Assembly (NCBI GenBank): GCA_016718605.1
Contig: JADKCY010000001.1
Span: 62,001 to 126,000, forward strand
DNA: 64,000 nucleotides
Source: Lysobacterales bacterium
Lineage (GTDB): Bacteria; Pseudomonadota; Gammaproteobacteria; Xanthomonadales; Xanthomonadaceae
Direction of reading: 5' to 3'
This document shows positions 26,561-35,694 of the stretch, piece after piece (the first letter of the stretch is position 1; the number at the start of each line of letters is the position of its first letter). Under the pieces are notes generated by a model. That model saw only the letters and a program-made list of their open reading frames with translations. It did not search any database and was not told where the DNA came from. The position numbers and the translations under genes were made by a program.

Positions 26561-27492
26561 GCATTGCGCCGCTCCCCGCCGCCCAGCAGGCCAGCAGAAC
26601 CCTTTGGCAGGCGGTTGGCTGGATGGCTGCCAGTACGGTGTTCTTTGGCTTGATGGCGGTGTGGATCCGGCTTGCCAGTGCGCAATTGCATCCCTTCGAG
26701 ATTGCCTTCTTCCGCAACCTGTTCGGGCTGGTTTTCGCCTTGCCCTTGCTGGCCAAGCACGGCCCCAGCCTGCTCAAAACCGACAAACTGACGTTCTACG
26801 TGCTGCGTTGCCTGATTGGCATTGCTTCCATGCTTGCCGGATTCTGGGCCATCGTGAATCTGCCTTTGGCGCAGGCGGTCGCACTGTCCTATGCCACGCC
26901 CCTGTTTGTCACGATTGGTGCCGTGCTAGTCCTTGGCGAGGTGGTACGAGCGCGTCGCTGGACCGCTGTATTGATCGGGTTCGTCGGCGTGATGGTGATC
27001 CTTCGCCCCGGCACCGACTTCAACCAGGGTGCATGGATTGCTGTGCTGTCGGCAGCCCTCAGTGGCACCGTTGCGATCAGCATCAAGTTTCTATCGCGCA
27101 CTGAAAAGCCTGACGCTATCGTGCTGTTCACCACCCTGATCTGGGTACCGATGTCACTGCTGCCGGCGCTGTTCGTATGGGAATGGCCGCAGGGCATCAT
27201 CTGGCTATGGATCGTGTTGGCAGGGATGTTCGGCACACTGGGGCACCTGTGCTGGACACGCGCCTTGCGCATGGCAGATGCCTCGTTCTTGACACCCATC
27301 AGTTTTTTGCAGATGCCGTTGGTGGTCGCCGCTGGCTTCTGGTTGTTTGATGAACCAATGGATGCCTGGGTAGTTGCAGGCAGCTTGATCATCCTCGCAG
27401 CCAATGCCTACATCGCCCATCGCGAGGCACAGTTGGCGCGTCGAACAGTGAGTGACCCGCAAGTCGCGAGCGAAGCCGTTCGTGATCGGTGA
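26557..27492 (+). CDS. EamA/DMT-family transporter
   Basis: The protein has 311 residues with about ten hydrophobic helices arranged as two EamA repeats. Characteristic features are WMAASTVFFGLMAVWIRLAS in helix 1, FEIAFFRNLFGL before helix 2 and LAQAVALSYATPLFVTIGAV near helix 4. The second repeat ends AGSLIILAANAYIAHRE. It overlaps murB by 4 bp (ATGA), suggesting the operon pyrD-murB-eamA. Relatives export amino acids or metabolites, and the substrate here is unknown. The 3' end carries a short polar tail. Confidence 0.88.
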   Translation: MSIAPLPAAQQASRTLWQAVGWMAASTVFFGLMAVWIRLASAQLHPFEIAFFRNLFGLVFALPLLAKHGPSLLKTDKLTFYVLRCLIGIASMLAGFWAIVNLPLAQAVALSYATPLFVTIGAVLVLGEVVRARRWTAVLIGFVGVMVILRPGTDFNQGAWIAVLSAALSGTVAISIKFLSRTEKPDAIVLFTTLIWVPMSLLPALFVWEWPQGIIWLWIVLAGMFGTLGHLCWTRALRMADASFLTPISFLQMPLVVAAGFWLFDEPMDAWVVAGSLIILAANAYIAHREAQLARRTVSDPQVASEAVRDR

Positions 27493-27610
27493 CAAGACAC
27501 TGACCTAGCGCAAGCGCTGGTCGTTGATGGATCGGCGTGCCACGGCTTCACTTTCTCGAACCACCCCTTGTCCCAGCCCGGTTCTTCCGTGGCGCAACCG
27601 TCTCGGCAGC

Positions 27611-27655
27611 GATCGATCAAAGCCACGCCTGTGGCAGGCGGTGACTGATTGATCT
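27611..27655. terminator. Imperfect bidirectional hairpin between convergent genes
   Basis: The core cgcctg-tgg-caggcg (27626-27640) is flanked by a nearly complementary outer pair, gatcgatca and tgattgatc. This makes a long interrupted stem between the transporter gene and the leftward kinase gene. No clear T tract follows. Confidence 0.4.
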
Positions 27656-27677
27656 CATTGAACCGTGTGCCGGACGT

Positions 27678-30443
27678 TCAATGGGTCGAAATCCATTCGC
27701 GAACGCGTTCCAATTGTGCCCTTACCGGCGGCTGCAGCGAGGCAGTGTCCATCTGCAACAAAGGGGCAAAAATCTGGTCCCGAAGCAAGGCGATATCGTC
27801 GCTAGTCAGCGCTGAGACAGGTAGTCCGGTCAAATTCCACGCAGCAGCCAAAATCTGTGGATGCCCGATTTCATATGCCGATTGACGCCCGCTCAACACA
27901 GCGAGGAAGTCACGTCGTGCAGCCTGATGCCAACCGGCCTGCGCCTGCAGTTGTCCGCGCAATTCCATGACGTTGAGCGTTTCGGGATGGCCCTCGCCTA
28001 GATCGTTCGTACGAATGTCCACGACCCCATCCACCAATGCCAATGCTTCGCTGGGATCGCCGAGAAAGCCAAGCACCGAGGCCACACTGGCGATGGATTG
28101 CAAGGTATCCGGATGGCGTTCTCCCAGCAAATCGACGCGTGCTGCGACGACTTCACGCAACAGCACCACCGCTTCCTGCAGTGCGGCCGTGCGCGCCGGG
28201 CCGGGATCTGCGTCCTGCACCGCGCGCGCTAGGGAAGCAGCAAAATTGGCGCGTGCACGTAAGCTCAAGGGATGCCGCGCACCCAGCACGCGATCCCGCA
28301 ACTCGACCACCTGCCGTAGCGCCTCGTTGGCCTCTTGGTAGCGCTGCAACCGAACCAGTGAAGCCCCTGAATTGCTCAATTGCAGCAAGCTGAACGGATG
28401 TTCACGTCCAAGAAGCACCTGCGACCGTTCATACAGACGCTCGCTGATTTCGAGGGCACCTTCGATATCGCCCATTTCCGCGCGGATAGGAATCACGTTG
28501 TTCAATATCTGCATTTGCTCAAGCGTCAGCGCTTCCTCCGTTGAAAGCGCATTCAACGTTGCTTCGATTTGCTTGCCTGCCTCGTCGACGCGATTCAGTC
28601 GGAGCAAGACCAAGGCATGACGCGATAGCAGCTTTGAACGTAACGCTGTGTTGTCGGCAAGTGATGCCAAGTGCTGACGCTGCAGGGCTGAACTCAAACG
28701 ACGCTCGGCTTCGACAAAACGTCCTGCGTCCATGTCGACCTGTGCGAGCACGAACTGCAAGTCAATCCACTGCCGCGTGTGGCTGTCCAACACATCAAGG
28801 CGGGAGTCAGCGAGTGCCGCTGCTTGCTGTGCCTCTGCAATCTGTCCGGACGCTTGCAGCGCCACGATCCAGCGACCAAGCGTTTCCAGACTACGCGGGT
28901 CATGTTCTGCATGACTGGCGGCGTGCTTGCTGACCAGCTCCCCCAACAGATCGGCCGCCATTCGTGCATTGCCAATACCTTCATAGGTGTCCGCTACGCT
29001 CCCACGTAGTTCGCCAGCCAGACCTGGTTGTTCTGCGAAATCACGCTCGATCGTTGCCAGTGCCTGCTGCAGAATTTGCTGATCCAGCACGTTGCGAGCC
29101 AGATCCACTGGATCGGTCAGATCGAACACGCGTTGCAGGCTCCCCTGCGCATCGGCATCCATCGCCCGATAGGCGGGCGTACGCTCCACCAGATCGCGCT
29201 GCAAAGCCAAGATACCCTGCCCCAATGCGCCAGGATCCAGCGACGCCAACATGCGTTTTTGAAAGCCCACCACTTGCTGTAATTCGCGCCCACGCGCCTC
29301 GGCTTCAGACCGCTGCTCACGTGCTTCGCGAAGACCTAACAATGCCATGCTCAGTCCCAGCAACAGTGCCAGCAAGACGCTCAACGCACTGACCAGCGCA
29401 AGCACATGCCGACGCGCAAACTTGCGCGCGCGATACCATCGCCCTCCCGGGTGCGCGGCGAGTGGCTGTCGGCGCAAGAATCGGCGTAGATCATCGGCAA
29501 ATGCGGCCACGGTCGAATATCGATTGGCACGATCAAGCGCAGTCGCACGAATCACGATCCAGTCCAACTCGCTTCGCAGCGCCCGGGCCAGATGCCGCAG
29601 GGGCATTTGCATCGCGGTGGCCCATTGCCGTTGCGTGCCCAACGCGCGCTTTGCCAAGCCTTCGGAGGCGCGCGTCATTGGCTGACTCTGGGTGTGTGCC
29701 GCGATTTCACGTGAGCTGCGCGCGGGACGTTCACCGGTCAGCAATTCGAACAAGACGACACCAAGCGAGTAGATGTCGCTGCGAATATCGAGCGCGCCGA
29801 GCGCGGTGTCGGACTGTTCGGGACTCATATATTCAGGCGTGCCCGCTTGCCCGTCAGCACTGCCCTCCGCGCTGGCAATTCCGAAATCAATCAGTTTGGG
29901 CAGCGGACGATCCCTGCCGGTCACCAACACGTTGGCGGGCTTGAGATCACGGTGAATGACCCCGCGCTGGTGAGCGTGCTGGACACCTTCCAGCAGTTGC
30001 AGAAACAACTCCACTCGCTGCACCAAACCCAGTTGCTGTTCACGGCAGAACCGGGTCAACGGGACGCCGTCAATGTACTCCATGACCAGATACGGCGTGC
30101 CATCGTCAAGCGTTCCGGCGTCAAACAGCTGCGCGATCGCTGGATGCTGCATCTGGGCGAGCAATTGACGCTCCAGTTCGAACCACGTGCGTTGCCGCAA
30201 ATCCAGTTGGCGGGCTTTCAATCGTTTGATAGCGACCGTCCGTTGTACCGGCTGCAACTGCGTGGCGCGATAGACCTCACCCATCCCGCCGGCCGCGATC
30301 AAGCTCTCGATACGGTAATCGCCAAGGCGCATTCCAGCCGTCCATGGCTGGCCATCACTCGCCATGCCATCGACCGCAGGCACCGCCAATGCCTGCGTCG
30401 CCAAATCGGCGTCGGCGCAAGGCGAATCCATTGGATCAGGCAT
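27678..30443 (-). CDS. Membrane Ser/Thr protein kinase with periplasmic TPR region
   Basis: The protein has 921 residues from MPDPMDSPCADADL; ATGs at 30461 and 30431 are alternative starts and the true one is uncertain. The kinase domain at ~43-325 has the glycine loop AAGGMGEVYRA, K73 (AIKRLK), HRDLKPANVLV from 164, DFG at 187-189 and MSPEQS. All catalytic residues are present. A membrane helix at ~347-370 is followed by a coil and a long helical, TPR-like region (for example MRRALEL-type repeats around RYQEANEALRQVVELRDRV). The layout is the same as the kinase at 834-3245, so the two are paralogous in design. It is divergent from the FHA-GGDEF gene. Confidence 0.9.
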   Translation of the reverse strand: MPDPMDSPCADADLATQALAVPAVDGMASDGQPWTAGMRLGDYRIESLIAAGGMGEVYRATQLQPVQRTVAIKRLKARQLDLRQRTWFELERQLLAQMQHPAIAQLFDAGTLDDGTPYLVMEYIDGVPLTRFCREQQLGLVQRVELFLQLLEGVQHAHQRGVIHRDLKPANVLVTGRDRPLPKLIDFGIASAEGSADGQAGTPEYMSPEQSDTALGALDIRSDIYSLGVVLFELLTGERPARSSREIAAHTQSQPMTRASEGLAKRALGTQRQWATAMQMPLRHLARALRSELDWIVIRATALDRANRYSTVAAFADDLRRFLRRQPLAAHPGGRWYRARKFARRHVLALVSALSVLLALLLGLSMALLGLREAREQRSEAEARGRELQQVVGFQKRMLASLDPGALGQGILALQRDLVERTPAYRAMDADAQGSLQRVFDLTDPVDLARNVLDQQILQQALATIERDFAEQPGLAGELRGSVADTYEGIGNARMAADLLGELVSKHAASHAEHDPRSLETLGRWIVALQASGQIAEAQQAAALADSRLDVLDSHTRQWIDLQFVLAQVDMDAGRFVEAERRLSSALQRQHLASLADNTALRSKLLSRHALVLLRLNRVDEAGKQIEATLNALSTEEALTLEQMQILNNVIPIRAEMGDIEGALEISERLYERSQVLLGREHPFSLLQLSNSGASLVRLQRYQEANEALRQVVELRDRVLGARHPLSLRARANFAASLARAVQDADPGPARTAALQEAVVLLREVVAARVDLLGERHPDTLQSIASVASVLGFLGDPSEALALVDGVVDIRTNDLGEGHPETLNVMELRGQLQAQAGWHQAARRDFLAVLSGRQSAYEIGHPQILAAAWNLTGLPVSALTSDDIALLRDQIFAPLLQMDTASLQPPVRAQLERVREWISTH

Positions 30444-30555
30444 GCGATGGGTTCCGGTCATACAGGAGCAACTGCGCGTTGTGGCAACAGGTCGGATGAT
30501 AGGCTTGCGCGCCACTTGACGAATAGTTGTCCACGATCCGGGTCGAAGTCCGCCT

Positions 30556-31476
30556 ATGCACGAGCACCCAACAACGCAGCGCACCATCTTCAGTCCCGGA
30601 CCCCTCTCGCCCGGGCCAAGTTCCGCATGTCTGGTGGTGATTCACGGCGAGGGTTTGGGTAAACGGCAAGATGTGAGGGAAGAGGTCGTCAAGATTGGCC
30701 GAGCGCCCGACTGCACGCTGCTGATCGCTCACCCGAGCATTTCCAGACGCCATTGCGAGGTTTGGCGCGAGGATGGCCGCTACTGGGTGCGTGATCTTGG
30801 CGCCACCAATCGCACACGTGTCAATGATCGTCCCGTGGAACGCATGGAGCTCAAGGATGGCGACCATTTGACCATTGGCGAGACGCTGTTGAAGTTCATC
30901 AGCCACGAGAGTCTCGAAGCGCGATACCACGAAGAGGTGTATCAACTCGCCACCCAGGATGGTCTGACTGAACTCGCCAATCGCCGTCATTTTGCCGCGC
31001 AGATCGACGTCGAAATCGTGCGTTCGCTCCGCCACGCACGCGATATGGCGCTGTGCATGATCGACATTGATCACTTCAAGCCGATCAATGACCAGTTCGG
31101 CCACATCGCTGGCGACCTCGTGCTCAAGCAGATGGCAGCGGTGATTCGTGGCAACTTGAGGCGAGAGGACCTTGCCGCCCGTATCGGCGGCGAGGAATTT
31201 GCCATCGTCCTGCCAGAAACCGCTGCTGAGAACGCCTGCGTTTTCGCCAACACACTGCGCGAGGCTATCGCCGCTGAAATATTCGTACTGGGTGGCGAAC
31301 CGCGTCACCTGACGGTTAGCATCGGAATTGCGGGCTTGGGCCCTCATGCCAATGACCGCAGCAGTTTGATGCGCAACGCCGACAAGGCGCTCTATCACGC
31401 CAAGGATGCGGGCCGAAACAGGGTATGCCTGTGTGCGTCCGAGGATTGCGTTTGCAGGGAAGCCGCATCGGGCTGA
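30556..31476 (+). CDS. FHA-GGDEF diguanylate cyclase
   Basis: The protein has 306 residues and is soluble. The FHA domain at ~25-115 has the phosphothreonine-reading residues R49 (IGRAP), S63/H66 (SISRRH) and N85 (ATNRT), so it should bind phosphothreonine. A short helix leads to the GGDEF domain (~130-300): DGLTELANRRHF, IDIDHFKPIND and active site GGEEF at 211-215. The inhibitory site RRED (202-205) lies five residues before it, so product feedback is expected. It should make cyclic di-GMP in the cytoplasm. It is transcribed away from the Ser/Thr kinase gene, with about 110 bp between starts. Confidence 0.93.
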   Translation: MHEHPTTQRTIFSPGPLSPGPSSACLVVIHGEGLGKRQDVREEVVKIGRAPDCTLLIAHPSISRRHCEVWREDGRYWVRDLGATNRTRVNDRPVERMELKDGDHLTIGETLLKFISHESLEARYHEEVYQLATQDGLTELANRRHFAAQIDVEIVRSLRHARDMALCMIDIDHFKPINDQFGHIAGDLVLKQMAAVIRGNLRREDLAARIGGEEFAIVLPETAAENACVFANTLREAIAAEIFVLGGEPRHLTVSIGIAGLGPHANDRSSLMRNADKALYHAKDAGRNRVCLCASEDCVCREAASG

Positions 31477-31522
31477 CGCGTTGCCTCACGAGGTATCCGA
31501 TCAGGAATCTGCGTACGACGCA

Positions 31523-31551
31523 GGACGAAGCCGCACTGCATCGACTACAAT
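31523..31551 (+). promoter_or_regulatory. Candidate promoter of pyrH
   Basis: A TACAAT -10 box (31546-31551) lies 30 bp before the pyrH start. The hexamer 17 bp upstream (ggacga) matches the -35 consensus at only three positions. It is given as a candidate because pyrH begins a new transcription unit after the FHA-GGDEF gene. Confidence 0.35.
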
Positions 31552-31581
31552 GCGGCGGTTTGCCCAGACAGGAGTCGCGCC

Positions 31582-32307
31582 ATGAATACCCGTCCCGTGC
31601 AGTATCGACGCGTGCTTCTGAAGCTCTCCGGTGAAGCGCTGATGGGGCGTTTTGACTACGGCATCGACCCCGAGGTCATCGCTCGAATCGCGTCCGAGGT
31701 CATCGAAGTCAGCAAGGTTGGCGTGCAGATCGGCTTGGTCATCGGCGGCGGAAACATTTTTCGCGGTGCAGGCTTGGCTGCGGGCGGTATGGACCGGGTC
31801 ACGGGCGACCACATGGGCATGCTGGCGACGATCATGAACGCCCTGGCGATGCAGGATGCGCTGGAAAAGCAAGGCGCCTACGCGCGTGTCATGAGCGCAG
31901 TGAAGATCAACGCCGTGGCTGAGGACTACATTCGACGCCGCGCCGTGCGCCATCTGGAAAAAGGTCGCATCGCAATATTTGCCGCCGGCACCGGCAACCC
32001 ATTCTTCACCACGGACTCAGCCGCTGCACTTCGGGCGGTCGAGATCAACGCAGACTTGATGCTCAAGGCAACCAAGGTTGATGGTGTATACGACAGCGAC
32101 CCGAAGAAAAATCCGAATGCGTTGCGCTACGAGCATCTGACGTATGACGATGTCATCGCGCGCAACTTGCAGGTCATGGACACCGCCGCCATCGCGCTGT
32201 GCCGAGACTATGGCATGCCGATGCGCATCTACGACATGACCCGCGAAGGCGACCTCATGCGCATTCTGCAAGGTGACAAGATTGGGACATTGGTGGATCG
32301 CGGTTGA
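31582..32307 (+). CDS. pyrH: UMP kinase
   Basis: The protein has 241 residues, the usual length. It opens with RRVLLKLSGEALMG, the phosphate-binding loop of the amino acid kinase fold. Next come GLVIGGGNIFRG and TGDHMGMLATIMNALAMQDA (nucleotide site), then GTGNPFFTTDSAAALRAVEI and KATKVDGVYDSDP. It converts UMP to UDP in pyrimidine synthesis and is a hexamer regulated by GTP and UTP. It begins the long envelope cluster. The rpsB-tsf genes that often precede it are not in this window, and an FHA-GGDEF gene takes that place. Confidence 0.98.
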   Translation: MNTRPVQYRRVLLKLSGEALMGRFDYGIDPEVIARIASEVIEVSKVGVQIGLVIGGGNIFRGAGLAAGGMDRVTGDHMGMLATIMNALAMQDALEKQGAYARVMSAVKINAVAEDYIRRRAVRHLEKGRIAIFAAGTGNPFFTTDSAAALRAVEINADLMLKATKVDGVYDSDPKKNPNALRYEHLTYDDVIARNLQVMDTAAIALCRDYGMPMRIYDMTREGDLMRILQGDKIGTLVDRG

Positions 32308-32315
32308 TCGCCCTC

Positions 32316-32344
32316 CGACTCCTTTGCGCCTCACCGCCTATAAT
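32316..32344 (+). promoter_or_regulatory. Candidate promoter of frr
   Basis: A perfect TATAAT (32339-32344) lies 33 bp before the frr start codon, in the 70-bp gap after pyrH. The -35 region is weak. It may give frr and the downstream cluster a start independent of pyrH. Confidence 0.45.
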
Positions 32345-32377
32345 CGCTCCCCGAATTGACATACTCAGGCCCCGCAC

Positions 32378-32935
32378 ATGATCAATGACATCAAGAAAGA
32401 CGCTCAGGCGCGCATGCAGAAGAGCATTGACGCGCTGCGCTTTGAACTTACCAAGTTGCGCACTGGCCGGGCTTCGACGGCGCTGGTCGACAACATCAAA
32501 GTGAATTATTACGGCTCGGAAATGCCTTTGTCGCAGGTGGCCACGGTCGCGGTCGCTGACGCCCGTTCACTGACCATCACGCCCTGGGAGAAGCCCATGG
32601 TCGCCGCGGTGGAAAAGGCGATTTTTGGCTCCGACTTGGGTCTGACCCCGAACACCGCCGGTCAGGTCATTCGCATCAACTTGCCGCCACTGACCGAAGA
32701 GCGTCGCAAAGAGCTTGCCAAGCACGTTTCTGGCGAGGGTGAAAATGCCAAAGTTGCCATTCGCAACATTCGTCGCGATGCCTTGCATCAAGTCAAGGAA
32801 TTGCTGAAGGACAAGTCGATCAGCGAAGACGAAGAACGTCGTGCTGAAACCGATATACAAGCGCTCACCGACAAGTCGGTCAAAGATGTCGACGCGGTGA
32901 CCAAAGCCAAAGAAGATGAGTTGATGGCAGTTTGA
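32378..32935 (+). CDS. frr: Ribosome recycling factor
   Basis: The protein has 185 residues, exactly the family length. It begins MINDIKKDAQARMQKSIDAL and carries LRTGRASTALVDNIKVNYYG, the conserved tip of the helical bundle, and the C-terminal helix with SVKDVDAVTKAKEDEL. With EF-G it splits ribosomes after termination. It lies between pyrH and uppS as usual. Its stop overlaps an alternative TTG start of uppS. Confidence 0.98.
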   Translation: MINDIKKDAQARMQKSIDALRFELTKLRTGRASTALVDNIKVNYYGSEMPLSQVATVAVADARSLTITPWEKPMVAAVEKAIFGSDLGLTPNTAGQVIRINLPPLTEERRKELAKHVSGEGENAKVAIRNIRRDALHQVKELLKDKSISEDEERRAETDIQALTDKSVKDVDAVTKAKEDELMAV

Positions 32936-32955
32936 GCCCGGCTGCCGCCAACGGC

Positions 32956-33708
32956 ATGAACGAGCACCCTCTGCATTCTGCGGCGCGCAAGCCCCGGCAT
33001 ATTGCCATCATCATGGATGGCAACGGCCGATGGGCCAAAGCACGTCGGCGACCTCGCACACTCGGCCACCGCGCCGGCGCAAGTGCAGTCAATCTAAGCA
33101 TCGATTTCTGCATCGCAGAAGGCATCGATACGCTGACCTTGTTCGCATTTTCCAGCGAAAACTGGCAGCGCCCCGCAGAAGAAGTATCCGCGTTAATGGG
33201 CTTGTTTTTGCGCGTACTGGATCGCGAGTTGGACGAACTCCACCGCCGCGATGTGCGCCTGCGTTTCATCGGTGCAAGGGCAGATTTTTCTGACGAGTTG
33301 CAAACGCGGATGCAGGCTGCGGAAATCCTGACTGCTGCCAACAAGACCTTGAATCTCTGCATTGCCGCAAGTTACGGCGGACGTTGGGATATCACCCAGG
33401 CGCTTCGTGCGATTGCGCTTCAGGTCAGGGATGGCGAATTGCAGCCTGAGCAGATTGACGAGGCGTTGATTTCACAACACATCTCTCTGGCTGACCTCCC
33501 GCAACCCGACCTGTTGATCCGCACCGGTGGAGATCACCGTATCAGCAACTTTCTGCTCTGGCAGTTGGCTTACACCGAGTTGTATTTCAGCGAAACCTTG
33601 TGGCCTGATTTCAATGCTCAGTCATTGCAGGCCGCGCTGGATGACTATGCCCAGCGCGAACGACGTTTTGGTCTGACCAGCGCCCAACTTCCGGATACTC
33701 TCGCGTGA
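32956..33708 (+). CDS. uppS: Undecaprenyl diphosphate synthase
   Basis: The protein has 250 residues from ATG 32956. A TTG at 32932 overlapping the frr stop would add eight residues and cannot be excluded. Family motifs are HIAIIMDGNGRWAK with the magnesium aspartate, GHRAGA, FAFSSENWQRP and the C-terminal DLLIRTGGDHRISNFLLWQ and ELYFSETLWPDF. It builds the C55 carrier lipid for peptidoglycan and LPS synthesis. It overlaps cdsA by 4 bp. Confidence 0.97.
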   Translation: MNEHPLHSAARKPRHIAIIMDGNGRWAKARRRPRTLGHRAGASAVNLSIDFCIAEGIDTLTLFAFSSENWQRPAEEVSALMGLFLRVLDRELDELHRRDVRLRFIGARADFSDELQTRMQAAEILTAANKTLNLCIAASYGGRWDITQALRAIALQVRDGELQPEQIDEALISQHISLADLPQPDLLIRTGGDHRISNFLLWQLAYTELYFSETLWPDFNAQSLQAALDDYAQRERRFGLTSAQLPDTLA

Positions 33709-34517
33709 AACAACGCATCCTGACCGCACTGATTCTGGCCCCGCTCGCAATTGGCCTGTTGCTGTATGCCCCCACGCGTCTATTGCTGCCGCTGGTCGCC
33801 GCCTTGTTGCTGATCGGCGTCTGGGAGTGGACGCGCCTCATCGGCTTCAAAACGCTGTTCAGCCGCGCGTTGCTGCTGCTTCCACCGGTTGCGGTGATGG
33901 CATGGTTGGCGCAATTCGGATGGCCCAACCTGTTTCCAACCGCCGTGCTAATGGGTTTGCTGTGGTGGATGGGCGCCTTGGTATGGCTGTTTTTCCCGCA
34001 GGTTGGCTCCCGCCGCACTCGTGGCGTGCGCGCTTGGAAGTACTTGATTATTTTGTTCATGGTGGTGCCTGCGTGGTGTGCATTGGCATTGCTGCACGCT
34101 GAGCCCGACCACGGACCCGCATGGGCATTGTTCGCGGTCATGATTGTCTGGGTCGCCGATTCCGGCGCGTACTTTGCGGGCAGCCGCTGGGGCCATCGCA
34201 AACTCGCCCCGAAAATCAGCCCCGGCAAAACCTGGGCGGGACTGTGGGGCGGTTTGGCAACCAGCCTGCTTCTCGCTCTGATGATGGCGCTGCTGATGGG
34301 CTTCGGTGTGATCGAAACAACGAGCTTGCTCCTGGCAACCGCGTTGACCATGCTGATCTCGGTGGTCGGCGATCTGACGGAAAGTTTGATCAAGCGACAT
34401 GCAGGCGCCAAAGATTCCGGACAGTTGATTCCAGGTCATGGTGGCGTCTTGGACCGCTTGGACAGTCTGTTTGCAGCACTACCGATTTTTGTGGTGCTGC
34501 AATGGACATTGCTGTGA
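33705..34517 (+). CDS. cdsA: Phosphatidate cytidylyltransferase
   Basis: The protein has 270 residues with about seven to eight membrane helices. The signature near the C-terminus is SLIKRHAGAKDSGQLIPGHG followed by GVLDRLDSL, which binds metal and CTP. VADSGAYFAGSRWGHRKLAP is also conserved. It makes CDP-diacylglycerol for phospholipid synthesis in the inner membrane. It overlaps uppS by 4 bp and the dxr start by 16 bp. Confidence 0.97.
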   Translation: MKQRILTALILAPLAIGLLLYAPTRLLLPLVAALLLIGVWEWTRLIGFKTLFSRALLLLPPVAVMAWLAQFGWPNLFPTAVLMGLLWWMGALVWLFFPQVGSRRTRGVRAWKYLIILFMVVPAWCALALLHAEPDHGPAWALFAVMIVWVADSGAYFAGSRWGHRKLAPKISPGKTWAGLWGGLATSLLLALMMALLMGFGVIETTSLLLATALTMLISVVGDLTESLIKRHAGAKDSGQLIPGHGGVLDRLDSLFAALPIFVVLQWTLL

Positions 34518-35680
34518 AAGGTATCGCGGTGCTCGGCGCGACAGGATCGATTGGCAGCAGTGCCTTGGACGTCATCGCGCGCCACCCGGATCGTTTTCGG
34601 GTCAACGTTCTGTCCGCTAACACCCAGATTGGCGCATTGCTGAAACTGTGCGTTCAGTTCAAACCAGCGTTGGCAATCATCAATGACGGCAGCCAGCTTG
34701 ACGCGCTGGCCTTGGGCTTGCGCAACTTAGGATTGAAGACCGAAGCCGCCGCCGGACCGGACGCGCTTTGTCACGCAGCGACGCGATCCGACGTCGACAT
34801 CGTGGTTGCAGCCATCGTGGGGGCCGCCGGGTTGCGCTCGACACTCGCGGCTGCGCAGGCGGGCAAGCGTCTGTTGCTCGCCAACAAGGAATCGATCGTC
34901 GTCGCGGGGTCGTTGTTGATGCAGGCAGTCCGCGATGGCGGTGCCGAACTCATCCCGATCGATAGTGAACACAGTGCACTGTTCCAGTGTTTGCCGGGAC
35001 CAGCGCTAGGCCGCGCAGCCACGCCCGAGGTTCGTCGCTTGATCCTCACCGCATCCGGGGGGCCATTCCGTGGTTGGCGCCGCGACCAATTGGAGCATGT
35101 CACGCCACAGCAGGCCTGTGCACATCCGCGGTGGTCAATGGGGCAGAAGATCTCGATCGATTCAGCGACCCTGATGAACAAGGGCCTTGAGGTCATCGAA
35201 GCACATTGGTTGTTCGGTGCCGCACCGCAATGCATTGAAGTCGTCGTGCACCCGCAAAGCATCGTTCACTCTCTGGTCGACTATGTTGATGGCTCGATGC
35301 TGGCTCAGCTTGGCGCACCCGATATGCGAACAGCGCTTGCGTACGGCCTTGCGTGGCCAGACAGGATGACTGCCGGTGTGGCTCCACTTGACCTTCTGCA
35401 ATTGGGCCGAATGGATTTTGAGGCACCTGATACACAGTCCTTCCCCTGCCTTGGCTTGGCATTTGCTGCGCTGGAACAAGGCCAAAGCGCCACGACCGTG
35501 CTAAATGCAGCCAACGAAATGGCCGTTTCAGGCTTTCTTCAGGGGCAATTGCGTTTTCTAACCATTGCTGACCACATCGGGCGCATGCTGGAGCAGTTCG
35601 GGTCTGAACGTGCCTCGTCGCTGGACGAACTGTTGGAACTGGATCGGCGTGTCCGCTTAGAACCCCTGCCCCATCACTGA
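34502..35680 (+). CDS. dxr: 1-deoxy-D-xylulose 5-phosphate reductoisomerase
   Basis: The protein has 392 residues from ATG 34502; a GTG at 34514 giving VKGIAVLG is an alternative closer to the usual family start. NADPH loop GATGSIGSSALDV, ANKESIVVAG, the metal/substrate segment IPIDSEHSALFQCLPG, ASGGPFRG and KISIDSATLMNKGLEVIEAH are all present. It catalyses the second step of the MEP isoprenoid pathway, supplying precursors that UppS uses. The gene overlaps cdsA by 16 bp in another frame. Confidence 0.97.
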   Translation: MDIAVKGIAVLGATGSIGSSALDVIARHPDRFRVNVLSANTQIGALLKLCVQFKPALAIINDGSQLDALALGLRNLGLKTEAAAGPDALCHAATRSDVDIVVAAIVGAAGLRSTLAAAQAGKRLLLANKESIVVAGSLLMQAVRDGGAELIPIDSEHSALFQCLPGPALGRAATPEVRRLILTASGGPFRGWRRDQLEHVTPQQACAHPRWSMGQKISIDSATLMNKGLEVIEAHWLFGAAPQCIEVVVHPQSIVHSLVDYVDGSMLAQLGAPDMRTALAYGLAWPDRMTAGVAPLDLLQLGRMDFEAPDTQSFPCLGLAFAALEQGQSATTVLNAANEMAVSGFLQGQLRFLTIADHIGRMLEQFGSERASSLDELLELDRRVRLEPLPHH

Positions 35681-35694
35681 CCTAGGCTAACCGC

